Assembly: GCA_002364325.1 (NCBI GenBank)
Contig: DEXV01000006.1
Span: 302,782-366,781 of the forward strand
Direction: 5' to 3'
Length of the DNA stretch: 64,000 nt
DNA from: Gillisia sp. UBA3175
GTDB taxonomy: Bacteria; Bacteroidota; Bacteroidia; Flavobacteriales; Flavobacteriaceae
Shown here: in pieces, positions 8,350-16,321 of the stretch
How positions within the stretch are numbered: the stretch's first letter is position 1
Layout: every line of letters begins with the position of its first letter
The notes under the pieces: model-generated
What the model saw: the letters and a program-made list of their open reading frames with translations, nothing else
What the model was told of the DNA's origin: nothing
The model's database searches: none
Program-made: the position numbers and the translations under genes

Positions 8350-9354
8350 TTAATATTGGTCAATACTTTTCTTTATGTTATTAATATGTTTATCCCGTAA
8401 TTCTCTAGGTTCTAAAATCACAATGTTTTCTCCGAACGATAATAGAAGCCTCTCAAGTTCAAAGTTGGGAATTACTTCAATAGAAAAAGTATATCCTTGT
8501 TCATCTTCTTTAATTCTTTTTTGAGAAGAATGCAGAGGTTTGGTTTTGATATAGTCGGCTTGATTTGTATTAGCTTTAATAACAATTTTCTCTAAAGTAT
8601 CCCCTGATTTTGTTACCCCTATAAAGTCATCAAAATAATCCTCAAAATCTATCTCCATATTTTCTATGAATGGCTCATGAGATTCCTGAATATTAACAAT
8701 TCGGTCTAAGGCAAGATTCGTTAGATTAGAGAAATCCCTATTTCTACCAAATAAAAACCATCTATTATTATATCCTTTCAAATGCCAAGGATAAAATATG
8801 ATTTGGACTGGCTCTGGGTTCTTAAAGGATTGATATGTTATTTCAAGTGTTTTCTGATATAGGACAGCATTGAAAAGTGGAGTTAAATAATCTATTCCTT
8901 TTAAATATTCATTGTTTTCAAAGCTTATAATATTGGTAGTCTCTTTAGAAAGCCCAAAACTCTGATCAAGTTTTGGAATCAATTCATTGATCCAGTTGAA
9001 TTGAGGTAGTCCTTTAAAACGTTGTAAAACCTGAATGGCTGATTTCAATTGATCCGCCTCTAGCTGATTTAATGGCTGATTATTTATAGAGAAAGTATGA
9101 TCTTCATATCTATAAAAAGCCTTACGGCCTTCCTTTATAATTTCTAAAGGTATTCCCCAACCTTGAGAAGATTGCATAAACTTTATATCATCATAAAGCT
9201 GTCGCTTCTTTATCCCTTCAGAAATTGGATTAAATTCCATTAAAGATTTATTACATTCATCTAATAAATCTTTAATTCCAAAACGTCTTCCAGGATTCCC
9301 AAAACATTTGTCTAGGGTTTGGTAGCGTATTAAGGCATTTTTAGTAATGGCCAT
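8350..9354 (-). CDS. WYL-domain transcriptional regulator
   Basis: This 334-residue protein has an N-terminal winged-helix region (about 1-65, with GIKKRQLYDDIKFMQ as likely recognition part). The WYL domain lies at about 155-235 (IFYPWHLKGYNNRWFLFGRN, LALDRI), followed by a WCX-like C-terminus. WYL regulators such as BrxR and CapW repress phage-defence operons and bind inverted repeats; WYL folds sense nucleic acids or nucleotides. Here the gene is first in the minus-strand set and has the same palindrome in its own promoter as the other units, so auto-repression and control of the whole cluster are likely, though inferred. Confidence 0.87.
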   Translation of the reverse strand: MAITKNALIRYQTLDKCFGNPGRRFGIKDLLDECNKSLMEFNPISEGIKKRQLYDDIKFMQSSQGWGIPLEIIKEGRKAFYRYEDHTFSINNQPLNQLEADQLKSAIQVLQRFKGLPQFNWINELIPKLDQSFGLSKETTNIISFENNEYLKGIDYLTPLFNAVLYQKTLEITYQSFKNPEPVQIIFYPWHLKGYNNRWFLFGRNRDFSNLTNLALDRIVNIQESHEPFIENMEIDFEDYFDDFIGVTKSGDTLEKIVIKANTNQADYIKTKPLHSSQKRIKEDEQGYTFSIEVIPNFELERLLLSFGENIVILEPRELRDKHINNIKKSIDQY

Positions 9355-9377
9355 CTATGTTATATCTCTTAAGAATT

Positions 9378-9415
9378 TAAAAATAGATAAATGCATGCAG
9401 TTAGGCTGCATACAT
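9378..9415 (-). promoter_or_regulatory. Operator palindrome 4 with -7 box, in front of the WYL gene
   Basis: TGCATGCAG and CTGCATACA (9392-9414) face each other around TTAGG with one mismatch per arm; the shared core TGCA-N7-TGCA is at 9396-9410. On the minus strand TATTTTTA (9378-9385) follows after 10 bases, and the ATG is 23 bases later. The site lies in the divergent interval with the plus-strand ATPase gene (start 9502), so it might influence both. Confidence 0.66.
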
Positions 9416-9501
9416 ACCAATTAATATTGTAGAGAATTAAAAATAATGATAAACTTATTTTAAATAAATATAATTTATCTTCAAATCTGAAAAATAATAG
9501 A

Positions 9502-11262
9502 ATGTCAAAAAAAATTGGAATAGAAAACTTTAGAGTTTTCAAAGAATATACAGAGTTTGAAATAAGACCTATAACACTTCTTACTGGACCTAATAATAGT
9601 GGTAAAAGTTCTTTTACCAAATTACTTCTGCTTCTCAAAAATCAAGTAAATCCTTTAAATTTTGATTCCGGAGATCATAATTTAGAATCGTTTGAAAAGA
9701 TTTTAAACTGGGATAGCAATGATGATACTTTAACAATTGGTTTTAAATCTAGTATGTTTTTTGGTGAAGAAGGAACATTAAAATTGCATTATACATATAA
9801 AAAAATAGAAAAACTTGAAGTTTTTCATCATGATAACTTATTAATTTCAGTTTCGTTTTTTCCCTTTCAAGAAGATTCTGATGGACTATATATGATGATG
9901 CAAAAGTCCGTTGTGAAATTTAATATTAAAATCCTAATAGACATTATATATTCGAAAAATTTTTATGTTGCTCAAAGAGCTCCGGGAATAAATAGTAATG
10001 GTGATCTCAGTAAAGATTGGGGTATTACTAAGCTAAAAGATATTGATCTATCTAAAAATAAAACTCAAACTTTAAACCTTAAAAACTTAAGAGAAAAATT
10101 TGAAGAAATTAAGCCTGAAGGGAATAGTGATATTTCGTTTTTGCTATCTAATATAGCACTATGGAATGAAATTAACTCTCTTGATAAAAATTATCTACTT
10201 ATAAGATGTAAAGTTAGAGATAAAGACATTACCGAAATTTACAAGAATGAACTATTAAAAATACAAATGAAACTTTTTGAAAATTTTGAAGTTACAGATA
10301 GCGCCAATGGTAACGAAAGCTTCAAAGAGATAATTGGAGGTTTAAAATTACAGGTAAGTAGCCTATTTAAAGATTTATTTATACACGTTAAAAACTTTTT
10401 CTACGAGGAATTTAATATTAACGATTTAGAGGTTAGTTATTCACAATTAGGCAACTTATTATTCAATGTTCCAGTTTTTAGAATGAGTTCAGAAAATAAA
10501 TTTAGATATTATGATTTCACTGTAATGGATGAAATTTTGCAATTGGATCAAGAGGATTTCGGAATGTTTCAAAACTTACATTTTATTTCTTCTAATCGAG
10601 CAAATCAAAAACGAGTTTTACAAAATAAATCTGACTCAGAAATCGATGCATTAATTTTACAATATTCTGAGCTTCAGTTTCCAGATTTGGATTTTTTCAA
10701 TCAAGGTTTAAAGATTTTAGGAATTGAAGGAAAGCTTATCATAGAGAGATATCAGAATTTCATCTCCGTAGTATACTTGAAAAATGAAAAATCAAAGATA
10801 GCTCTTTCCGACTTAGGGTATGGATATTCCCAAATACTTCCTGTCTTACTTAAAATAATTATCATTATGAACAATCAGCTATTTCCAGGAACAACTCATG
10901 GAAGCCTCATAATAGAGGAGCCTGAGGCGAATTTACACCCTAATCTTCAATCCAAATTGGCTGATATTTTTCTACTAGCTATTGAGACATTTCCAAGATT
11001 AGATCTAATTGTAGAAACACATAGTGAGTATCTTATTCGTAAACTACAATATTTAACAGCTAAAAAGGAATTAGGAACAGATAAATCGGTAATTTATTAT
11101 TTCAATTCTGATAAATATGTCACATCTCAGGAACCTAAAGTAAAAAAGATTGAAATCACAAAAACAGGTAATCTAACTGATACTTTTGGACCAGGATTCT
11201 ATGATGAGTCTATTAGATTACAATTCGATCTGATGAAATTAAATCAGGAACAAAATAATTAA
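9502..11262 (+). CDS. AAA/ABC-type ATPase, RecF/OLD-like (first gene of a three-gene set)
   Basis: Walker A is GPNNSGKSS (residues 29-37) directly after the RecF-type opening IENFRVFKEY. The ABC-signature-like region is ALSDLGYGYSQILP near residue 435. Walker B is LIIEEPEANLHP (about 469-480) and the H-loop is VETHSEYL (about 507-514). A long insert between the two ATPase halves carries no known domain, and no TOPRIM domain is visible, which separates it from OLD nucleases and GajA. Such ATPases act as sensors or motors in many anti-phage systems. The next gene starts 2 bases after its stop, so both are surely co-expressed. The exact system type is not recognised. Confidence 0.82.
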   Translation: MSKKIGIENFRVFKEYTEFEIRPITLLTGPNNSGKSSFTKLLLLLKNQVNPLNFDSGDHNLESFEKILNWDSNDDTLTIGFKSSMFFGEEGTLKLHYTYKKIEKLEVFHHDNLLISVSFFPFQEDSDGLYMMMQKSVVKFNIKILIDIIYSKNFYVAQRAPGINSNGDLSKDWGITKLKDIDLSKNKTQTLNLKNLREKFEEIKPEGNSDISFLLSNIALWNEINSLDKNYLLIRCKVRDKDITEIYKNELLKIQMKLFENFEVTDSANGNESFKEIIGGLKLQVSSLFKDLFIHVKNFFYEEFNINDLEVSYSQLGNLLFNVPVFRMSSENKFRYYDFTVMDEILQLDQEDFGMFQNLHFISSNRANQKRVLQNKSDSEIDALILQYSELQFPDLDFFNQGLKILGIEGKLIIERYQNFISVVYLKNEKSKIALSDLGYGYSQILPVLLKIIIIMNNQLFPGTTHGSLIIEEPEANLHPNLQSKLADIFLLAIETFPRLDLIVETHSEYLIRKLQYLTAKKELGTDKSVIYYFNSDKYVTSQEPKVKKIEITKTGNLTDTFGPGFYDESIRLQFDLMKLNQEQNN

Positions 11263-11264
11263 AG

Positions 11265-12224
11265 ATGGAACTATATATTGAAAAAGAGTTCCTTGATAAT
11301 TTCTATCTAGAATTTGATGAAAAACTTGCATCAGAAGGTCAGCGGATTTTAGCCTCTGTTTTTAGAGAATTTGGAGAAATAGACTGGTTCATTAATACTC
11401 CAATCGATAGCTCAGCGGATTTGGAATCATTAATTAAAAATAATCCCTTTTTTGCTTACAGAGCTAGCTATTCTCCTCCTATTCCTGTGGAATCTATAAA
11501 AGAACATTTTTTAAAATTTTCAAATTGTAGTCAAACTATAATTATAACGGAGAACGAAGAACAATGGTTTCCTGAAGCTGAGTCAAAAGGAGCCTTATGT
11601 CTGGCTACTAGTTCCTACCAAGAGAGAATAAAATCAATTTTGAAAACATGTCATAGCAAAGTAGATTTAAGTATAGGTTTTAATAATTGGGATTTCTTCA
11701 GATTTCAAGAAAGTCTCCCTTTCAACAAGATTATTATCAATGATAATTATATTCTTACTGATTCAATTAATCAAAAAATAGACAAAAATTTAATTCCCAT
11801 GGTTAAATCGTTAATGGGTGAGAACAGAACTAAAGAAGTGCCAATATATATATTCACAAAAGATCTCAAACCAGAAAGCCCTGGTACCTCAAGCCAGATT
11901 AAAGATGCACTAGAAAAGAAGCATAGGCGTTTAAACAGCTCTTTTGCCAACTATAAATTAAATTTCAAAGTTGTAAACAACAATCTTCTTGGTGGTCAAG
12001 GAACCCTTCATGACCGGGTTATGCTTAGCAATTTTTTGATGGTTGATTGTGGCAAAGGATTTAACCTTTTACCTCATACTCCCTCAAATTCTCAAATAAT
12101 AGTAGTTTCCATTTTTGATAAATACACATATAATCGATTAAAAAATCATATTAAAATTCATCAAGATTATTTAAATAGCCTGAAAAATTTAAAAAATATA
12201 AATTTTACTATCTATCCATCTTAA
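11265..12224 (+). CDS. Unrecognised protein, possible PLD-like partner of the ATPase
   Basis: This is a soluble protein of 319 residues with no signal peptide or membrane segment. The C-terminal third contains GTLHDRVMLSNFLMVDCGKG, reminiscent of the second catalytic region of phospholipase-D-fold proteins, where a His starts the motif. A full HxKxxxxD motif is not visible, so this is only a suggestion. It lies 2 bases after the ATPase and 4 bases before the next gene, and is probably an effector or adaptor of the same system. Confidence 0.68.
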   Translation: MELYIEKEFLDNFYLEFDEKLASEGQRILASVFREFGEIDWFINTPIDSSADLESLIKNNPFFAYRASYSPPIPVESIKEHFLKFSNCSQTIIITENEEQWFPEAESKGALCLATSSYQERIKSILKTCHSKVDLSIGFNNWDFFRFQESLPFNKIIINDNYILTDSINQKIDKNLIPMVKSLMGENRTKEVPIYIFTKDLKPESPGTSSQIKDALEKKHRRLNSSFANYKLNFKVVNNNLLGGQGTLHDRVMLSNFLMVDCGKGFNLLPHTPSNSQIIVVSIFDKYTYNRLKNHIKIHQDYLNSLKNLKNINFTIYPS

Positions 12225-12228
12225 AAGT

Positions 12229-12747
12229 ATGAGTATCCAAAGCTCAATAACAGAATTTAGAGATCTTGCTAAAAAGAAATCTTACACCATAGCTAAAATT
12301 AATTGGTGGCTCCTAAAGTATTATGATCTTTATAAATATTGTAAAGATAATTGGAACACCTGTTCTTGTTTCAGAGAACTTCCTTGTAGCCATACCATGG
12401 GATCTGAAGAGAATAAATTTGTTGATTTCTATAAAAGTCTGGAAAAAGTAGCAGACCTACACAAAAAAGAACCCTATTTCCTGGAGCAGCTACAATTATT
12501 TGAAAAAGTTCGTGATGATCCATCTGCTCTTATAAAATGGTTGCTTCATAACGAAAAATTAGGGGCTGAAGATTTCTTGATCTTCTGGATAGAATGGATG
12601 GAAGAAGAAGATTTAGTTAATCCTGGAATTAACTTTTTTCCAAATATTGAGGTGAAAATTTTAGTCAAAGAATTTGAAAGTACAATTCAATTTATGGAAG
12701 TATTTAATGAGCTTTACTGGACCTCTGATATAGTTAAAGAAAGGTAA
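12229..12747 (+). CDS. Unrecognised small protein with Cys/His cluster
   Basis: 172 residues, rich in aromatic residues and Glu. A compact cluster of C38, C45, C47, C53 and H55 could bind a metal ion. The rest looks helical. No family is recognised. It is the last gene of the plus-strand three-gene set (spacing 4 bases), after which the strand changes to the integrase. A role as third component of the ATPase system is inferred from position only. Confidence 0.65.
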   Translation: MSIQSSITEFRDLAKKKSYTIAKINWWLLKYYDLYKYCKDNWNTCSCFRELPCSHTMGSEENKFVDFYKSLEKVADLHKKEPYFLEQLQLFEKVRDDPSALIKWLLHNEKLGAEDFLIFWIEWMEEEDLVNPGINFFPNIEVKILVKEFESTIQFMEVFNELYWTSDIVKER

Positions 12748-13112
12748 ATATTTAGTGATGAACTAAATTAATTAATTTAACATCTAATTTTTCAGTTATA
12801 GGTACCGTCGGATCTTGTGATATTTTCCATATGTTACCTCTTATAATTTCCTCTCTGGATATTTAACCATCTTTTTTGAAAAAATCCATCCAAGAATTTT
12901 TTTTAAGTTTAATTAATTTTTTACTCAGCAGCATAATCTCAAACTTTTATAAATTAATACAACTCCGGAATTAAGTTATTTAAGTTTCTTAGAATTGAAG
13001 AAAACATTGTCGTATTTTGAAGCCAGACATTCCTCTCTTACACATTCCATCTTCATCATGGATTAAAGCTTCTAGAGAATCATTTGGAGGGAAATAATAA
13101 CGCAGCATAAAT
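12748..13112. other. Intergenic stretch between defence genes and integrase
   Basis: No gene of normal size is present. On the minus strand a 39-codon frame at 12989-13108 begins 4 bases after the integrase stop. It has no recognisable motif and may be a decayed gene end or chance. Both flanking genes end here, but I see no strong terminator hairpin. Confidence 0.4.
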
Positions 13113-14333
13113 CTATTTTTGAAGTCTCATCTTTTCCTCCAATGCTTCCATATCTCTTCCTACCTTCTCATCCAGCACTTTTGCATAGATTTGGGTTGTC
13201 TTTAAAGATTTATGACCAAGCATCTTCCCAACAGATTCAATAGGAACTCCTTTAGAAAGCGTCACGGTAGTTGCAAAAGTGTGTCGGGCTAAATGGGTGG
13301 TTAAAATCTTTTTGATGCCACACACGTCGGCTATCTCCTTTAAATAGGCATTAGATTTCTGGTTGGTCAGCACCGGTAATACTACTTTCCCAGATTGTAC
13401 TTGAGGATGATCGATATATTTTTCTAGAATTGCTTCCGGCACTTCCAGTATGGGGATGCTACTCATAGAATTTGTTTTCTGGCGTTTCGTTTTAATCCAT
13501 TTTTTTCCATTCATCCCGATAACAATATCATTTTCTGATAGCTTTTTTACATCAGCGAATGCCAAGCCGGTATAACAACAGAATAGAAAGATGTCCCTTA
13601 CTAAGTCCAGACGTGGAATATCAAATTCTACTTCAGCCATTTTCTGAAGTTCCATATCAGTCAGATATTCACGTTCGGAAGATTTCCAGGTTCCTTTCCA
13701 ATGAAAAAATGGATCTCGATCTATCCATTGGTTGGCATATGCAATTCGAATGATCTTTTTAAAATTCACGATGTACTTTAAAGCTGTATTATGGGCGCAG
13801 TCTTTTTGGGATTTTAAATAATGATCAAAACCAGTGATAAACTTATGATCTACTTCCTGAACTGGTATATCTTTCTTTTTGTAATCGAATAACAGGTAAT
13901 TTTCAATATGGTTTTTACAGGCATCGTAGCGTTGCATGGTACCCTTTGTATAACCTTTACCAATTAGCCTTTTCATTTGGTCATTATGATCCTGAAAAAT
14001 CTCCATCAGCATCCGTTCTTCCTCCCCTTTACCAAAATGAATGTCTTTAATAATACTAGGCGAAATAGGTTTATTATCTCTTAACAACCTATCGTGAATC
14101 TGATATAATTTAGAGCGCACTGTATCTAAAAATCTGTTGATAGCTCTTGATTCATCGGAATTACCTTTGGTTTTTCCGCTTCTTGAATCCCAGTATTTAA
14201 TCTCGATTCTCCTACTGGTACTGAATTCCGACCGTTTGCCTTTATAAGTAATTCTAGTATAAAGAACAGCTGATTCTAAAGAATCTGAAGGTCTCTGCTT
14301 TGGATAGAAAAGAATTGAAAATGAATTTGACAT
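13113..14333 (-). CDS. Tyrosine recombinase / integrase of the island
   Basis: This is a site-specific recombinase of the Bacteroidota mobile-element type. It has an arm-binding N-terminus (about 1-90, FSILFYPKQ, TSRRIEIKYWDS), a SAM-like core-binding domain (about 105-210) and a C-terminal catalytic domain. Visible catalytic parts are HLARHTFAT, the second H in LGHKSLKTT and the tyrosine in QIYAKV. The first catalytic Arg is absent: the motif reads TGLAFADV, as in IntDOT-like enzymes. I chose the ATG at 14333; the open frame extends to a TTG at 14363, but that part is poor. It sits close to the 3' end of tRNA-Asp, as expected for an enzyme that inserted the island there. Confidence 0.88.
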   Translation of the reverse strand: MSNSFSILFYPKQRPSDSLESAVLYTRITYKGKRSEFSTSRRIEIKYWDSRSGKTKGNSDESRAINRFLDTVRSKLYQIHDRLLRDNKPISPSIIKDIHFGKGEEERMLMEIFQDHNDQMKRLIGKGYTKGTMQRYDACKNHIENYLLFDYKKKDIPVQEVDHKFITGFDHYLKSQKDCAHNTALKYIVNFKKIIRIAYANQWIDRDPFFHWKGTWKSSEREYLTDMELQKMAEVEFDIPRLDLVRDIFLFCCYTGLAFADVKKLSENDIVIGMNGKKWIKTKRQKTNSMSSIPILEVPEAILEKYIDHPQVQSGKVVLPVLTNQKSNAYLKEIADVCGIKKILTTHLARHTFATTVTLSKGVPIESVGKMLGHKSLKTTQIYAKVLDEKVGRDMEALEEKMRLQK

Positions 14334-14346
14334 TGGTGACAGTTTT

Positions 14347-14451
14347 AAAATGCTCACCAGCAAGGTACAAAATGGAGTTATGCAAAAGTGTTAAAGAAAC
14401 CTCGTAAACCTTTTATTAACAGTATGTTAGGAGTATTCTGGTGAGCATTTT
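14347..14451. repeat. Inverted repeat upstream of the integrase
   Basis: AAAATGCTCACCAG (14347-14360) is repeated exactly in reverse complement as CTGGTGAGCATTTT (14438-14451), 77 bases apart. The left copy lies just upstream of the integrase start. Such paired sites near an integrase could be arm-type binding sites of the recombinase or its accessory factor, or an operator. They could also form a long stem. Function is inferred from position. Confidence 0.6.
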
Positions 14452-14529
14452 TGTATCAAAAAAAGAGGCACCGAATTGAGCACCAATTACTTAGATTTAA
14501 ATGGTATTAAATGAGTTTAAATGAAATTA

Positions 14530-14562
14530 AAAAGCCTCTAAATCGTTGATTTAGAGGCTTTT
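14530..14562. terminator. Bidirectional terminator between island and tRNA-Asp
   Basis: A perfect 15-base stem with a 3-base loop (GTT) is flanked by A-run and T-run: AAAAGCCTCTAAATC and its complement. It lies just 3' of the tRNA gene on the minus strand, so it likely ends the tRNA transcript. Confidence 0.85.
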
Positions 14563-14586
14563 AGTGTTGTTTTGAAGTGTAATAAG

Positions 14587-14660
14587 CGGTCTGGACGAGA
14601 CTCGAACTCGCGACCCCCTGCGTGACAGGCAGGTATTCTAACCAACTGAACTACCAGACC
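14587..14660 (-). tRNA. tRNA-Asp (GTC)
   Basis: Read on the minus strand it folds into a full cloverleaf. The acceptor pairs GGTCTGG with CCAGACC, the anticodon stem CCTGC/GCAGG encloses loop CTGTCAC with anticodon GTC, and the T-arm contains TTCGAGT. The discriminator base is G, as required for Asp; CCA is not encoded. Its 3' end faces the integrase, so it is the likely attachment site of the island. Confidence 0.95.
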
Positions 14661-14743
14661 GTTGCTTTATTGCGATGGCAAATATACAGCTGTTTTTAGA
14701 TTCCACAAACGTTTTTTAAAATAATTTCTGAATAATTTTAAGG

Positions 14744-15673
14744 CTATCCTGCAAATTTTTGTCTCTCAATAAGATAGGTGGTTAAAATTTTTTCGAAATT
14801 CTCTCTAATATCAGTCTGCACGTACTTTATTCGGTATTTAGCACATTGTAATTTGAGCATATTGAAGTATTCTTCAACAGAATTTTGATAGGTTTCTTTA
14901 AAATTTTCGGCATAGAGATCTAAATGAACACCAGATTCTACATCTGTAAATCGTTTTGGAGCGTTATCAAAGTCGAATTCCAGCTCTCTTTTCTTATCTA
15001 TAACATGAAAAAGCACTACTTCATGCTTATTATATTTCAAATGTTTTAAAGCTTCAAATAATTCGGCTTCCTCTTTATCGTCTTGAAACATGTCTGTAAA
15101 AAGAAAAACCAAGGATCTTCTCTTTAATTTCTCTGCTATCTGATGCAAGTAGGTATAACTATCTGTAGTTCTATTTAAATCTGGATTAGCCACAATTCTA
15201 TCCAATTCATTCAGCAACATATGATGATGGCGTTCACTACCCTTCTCTGGCGCATAGAAATCATACTCATTACTATACACACTTAAACCCACAGCGTCCC
15301 TCTGGCGCTTTAATATTTGCATAAGCGAAGCTGCAGCAAGTGTCGAAAAAGCAATCTTATTCAAGGAGTCTCTATTGAATTTTTTTAAAAGCGGATAATG
15401 CATAGAAGAAGAGTTGTCTATAATTATATGACAGCGCAAATTGGTCTCTTCCTCATAACGTTTAGTATATAATTTATCGGTTTTGGCGAATAGCTTCCAG
15501 TCTATATGCTTTGTGCTTTCCCCATTATTATAAATTTTATGTTCGGCAAATTCCGCAGAGAAGCCATGAAACGGACTTTTATGCATTCCGGAAATAAAGC
15601 CTTCCACCACTTGTCTGGCTAAAATATCTAAATTTAGAAAACCTCCGGATCTATGAATTTCCTGTTCTAACAT
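14744..15673 (-). CDS. DUF58 domain protein
   Basis: This is a cytosolic protein of 309 residues with the DUF58 signature (GESTKHIDWKLFAKTDKLY) and a von Willebrand-A-like region with the metal-binding DNSSSM. The family usually sits beside MoxR ATPases, which are not seen here. I start at the ATG at 15673 (MLEQEIHRSGG). The longer open frame to 15760 would read backwards through the terminator of the upstream thioredoxin gene and is not credible. Confidence 0.85.
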   Translation of the reverse strand: MLEQEIHRSGGFLNLDILARQVVEGFISGMHKSPFHGFSAEFAEHKIYNNGESTKHIDWKLFAKTDKLYTKRYEEETNLRCHIIIDNSSSMHYPLLKKFNRDSLNKIAFSTLAAASLMQILKRQRDAVGLSVYSNEYDFYAPEKGSERHHHMLLNELDRIVANPDLNRTTDSYTYLHQIAEKLKRRSLVFLFTDMFQDDKEEAELFEALKHLKYNKHEVVLFHVIDKKRELEFDFDNAPKRFTDVESGVHLDLYAENFKETYQNSVEEYFNMLKLQCAKYRIKYVQTDIRENFEKILTTYLIERQKFAG

Positions 15674-15738
15674 AATTAAGTGACAATTGCTTCTTTTAGA
15701 AAAAGAAAGATAGGGATTATATTTTTTTGAAATAAAAA

Positions 15739-15768
15739 AGCCTCGCCGAAATAAATTCAACGAGGCTT
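15739..15768 (-). terminator. Terminator after trxA
   Basis: Arms AAGCCTCG and CGAGGCTT (8 bases) enclose a 14-base loop, followed on the minus strand by a T-run. It lies 23 bases after the thioredoxin stop. Confidence 0.8.
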
Positions 15769-15790
15769 ATATTAAGAATTTTAAGATGCC

Positions 15791-16108
15791 CTATAAAAGA
15801 GCGTCTAAAGCTTCTGCATATGTATTTTTTGGAGCAACTCCAACCTGACGACCAACTACTTCTCCATTTTGGAAAATTAGTACGGTTGGGATGTTTCTAA
15901 CACCATATTTCGCTGCGAATTCTTGGTTGGCATCTACATCCAATTTTCCTACCACAGCTTTTCCGTCGTAATCTTTACTTATATCATCTATAATGGGTCC
16001 AACCATTCTACAAGGTCCACACCAAGCCGCCCAGAAATCTACCATTACTGGTTTATCACTTTTTAATACGGTTTCTTCAAAATTAGCGTCTGTTATCTCT
16101 AAAGCCAT
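15791..16108 (-). CDS. trxA: Thioredoxin
   Basis: 105 residues, the normal size of a single-domain thioredoxin. The redox site WCGPC is at residues 29-33 (C30, C33) and the cis-Pro region is NIPTVLIF. There is no signal peptide, so it acts in the cytoplasm as a general protein disulfide reductant. It is a single gene with its own terminator; dnaE lies upstream on the same strand after 213 bases. Confidence 0.96.
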   Translation of the reverse strand: MALEITDANFEETVLKSDKPVMVDFWAAWCGPCRMVGPIIDDISKDYDGKAVVGKLDVDANQEFAAKYGVRNIPTVLIFQNGEVVGRQVGVAPKNTYAEALDALL

Positions 16109-16321
16109 AATTTGTTTTATTTCTATTAATATGTAAAATTAGTCAATTATTTCAGCAATCCTTACTCCTGTTGTATTGGATTTGGCTATTCGAATATCAG
16201 GAGGTTTTATAAAACTGATTTTAAATTATTTATCAATATAAGCTTTCTATGCAAGGAATTTTCCTATTTAATAAAAGTTTAAATAAATTTATCCTCTCAT
16301 TTCTCTTCACAAGAAATTCCT

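Noticed and set aside
9369..9638. Minus-strand frame across the divergent promoter
   Set aside because: Overlaps operator 4 and the start of the ATPase gene and has no recognisable motif.
15674..15760. N-terminal extension of the DUF58 gene
   Set aside because: It would run through the terminator of trxA; the internal ATG at 15673 begins the conserved part.
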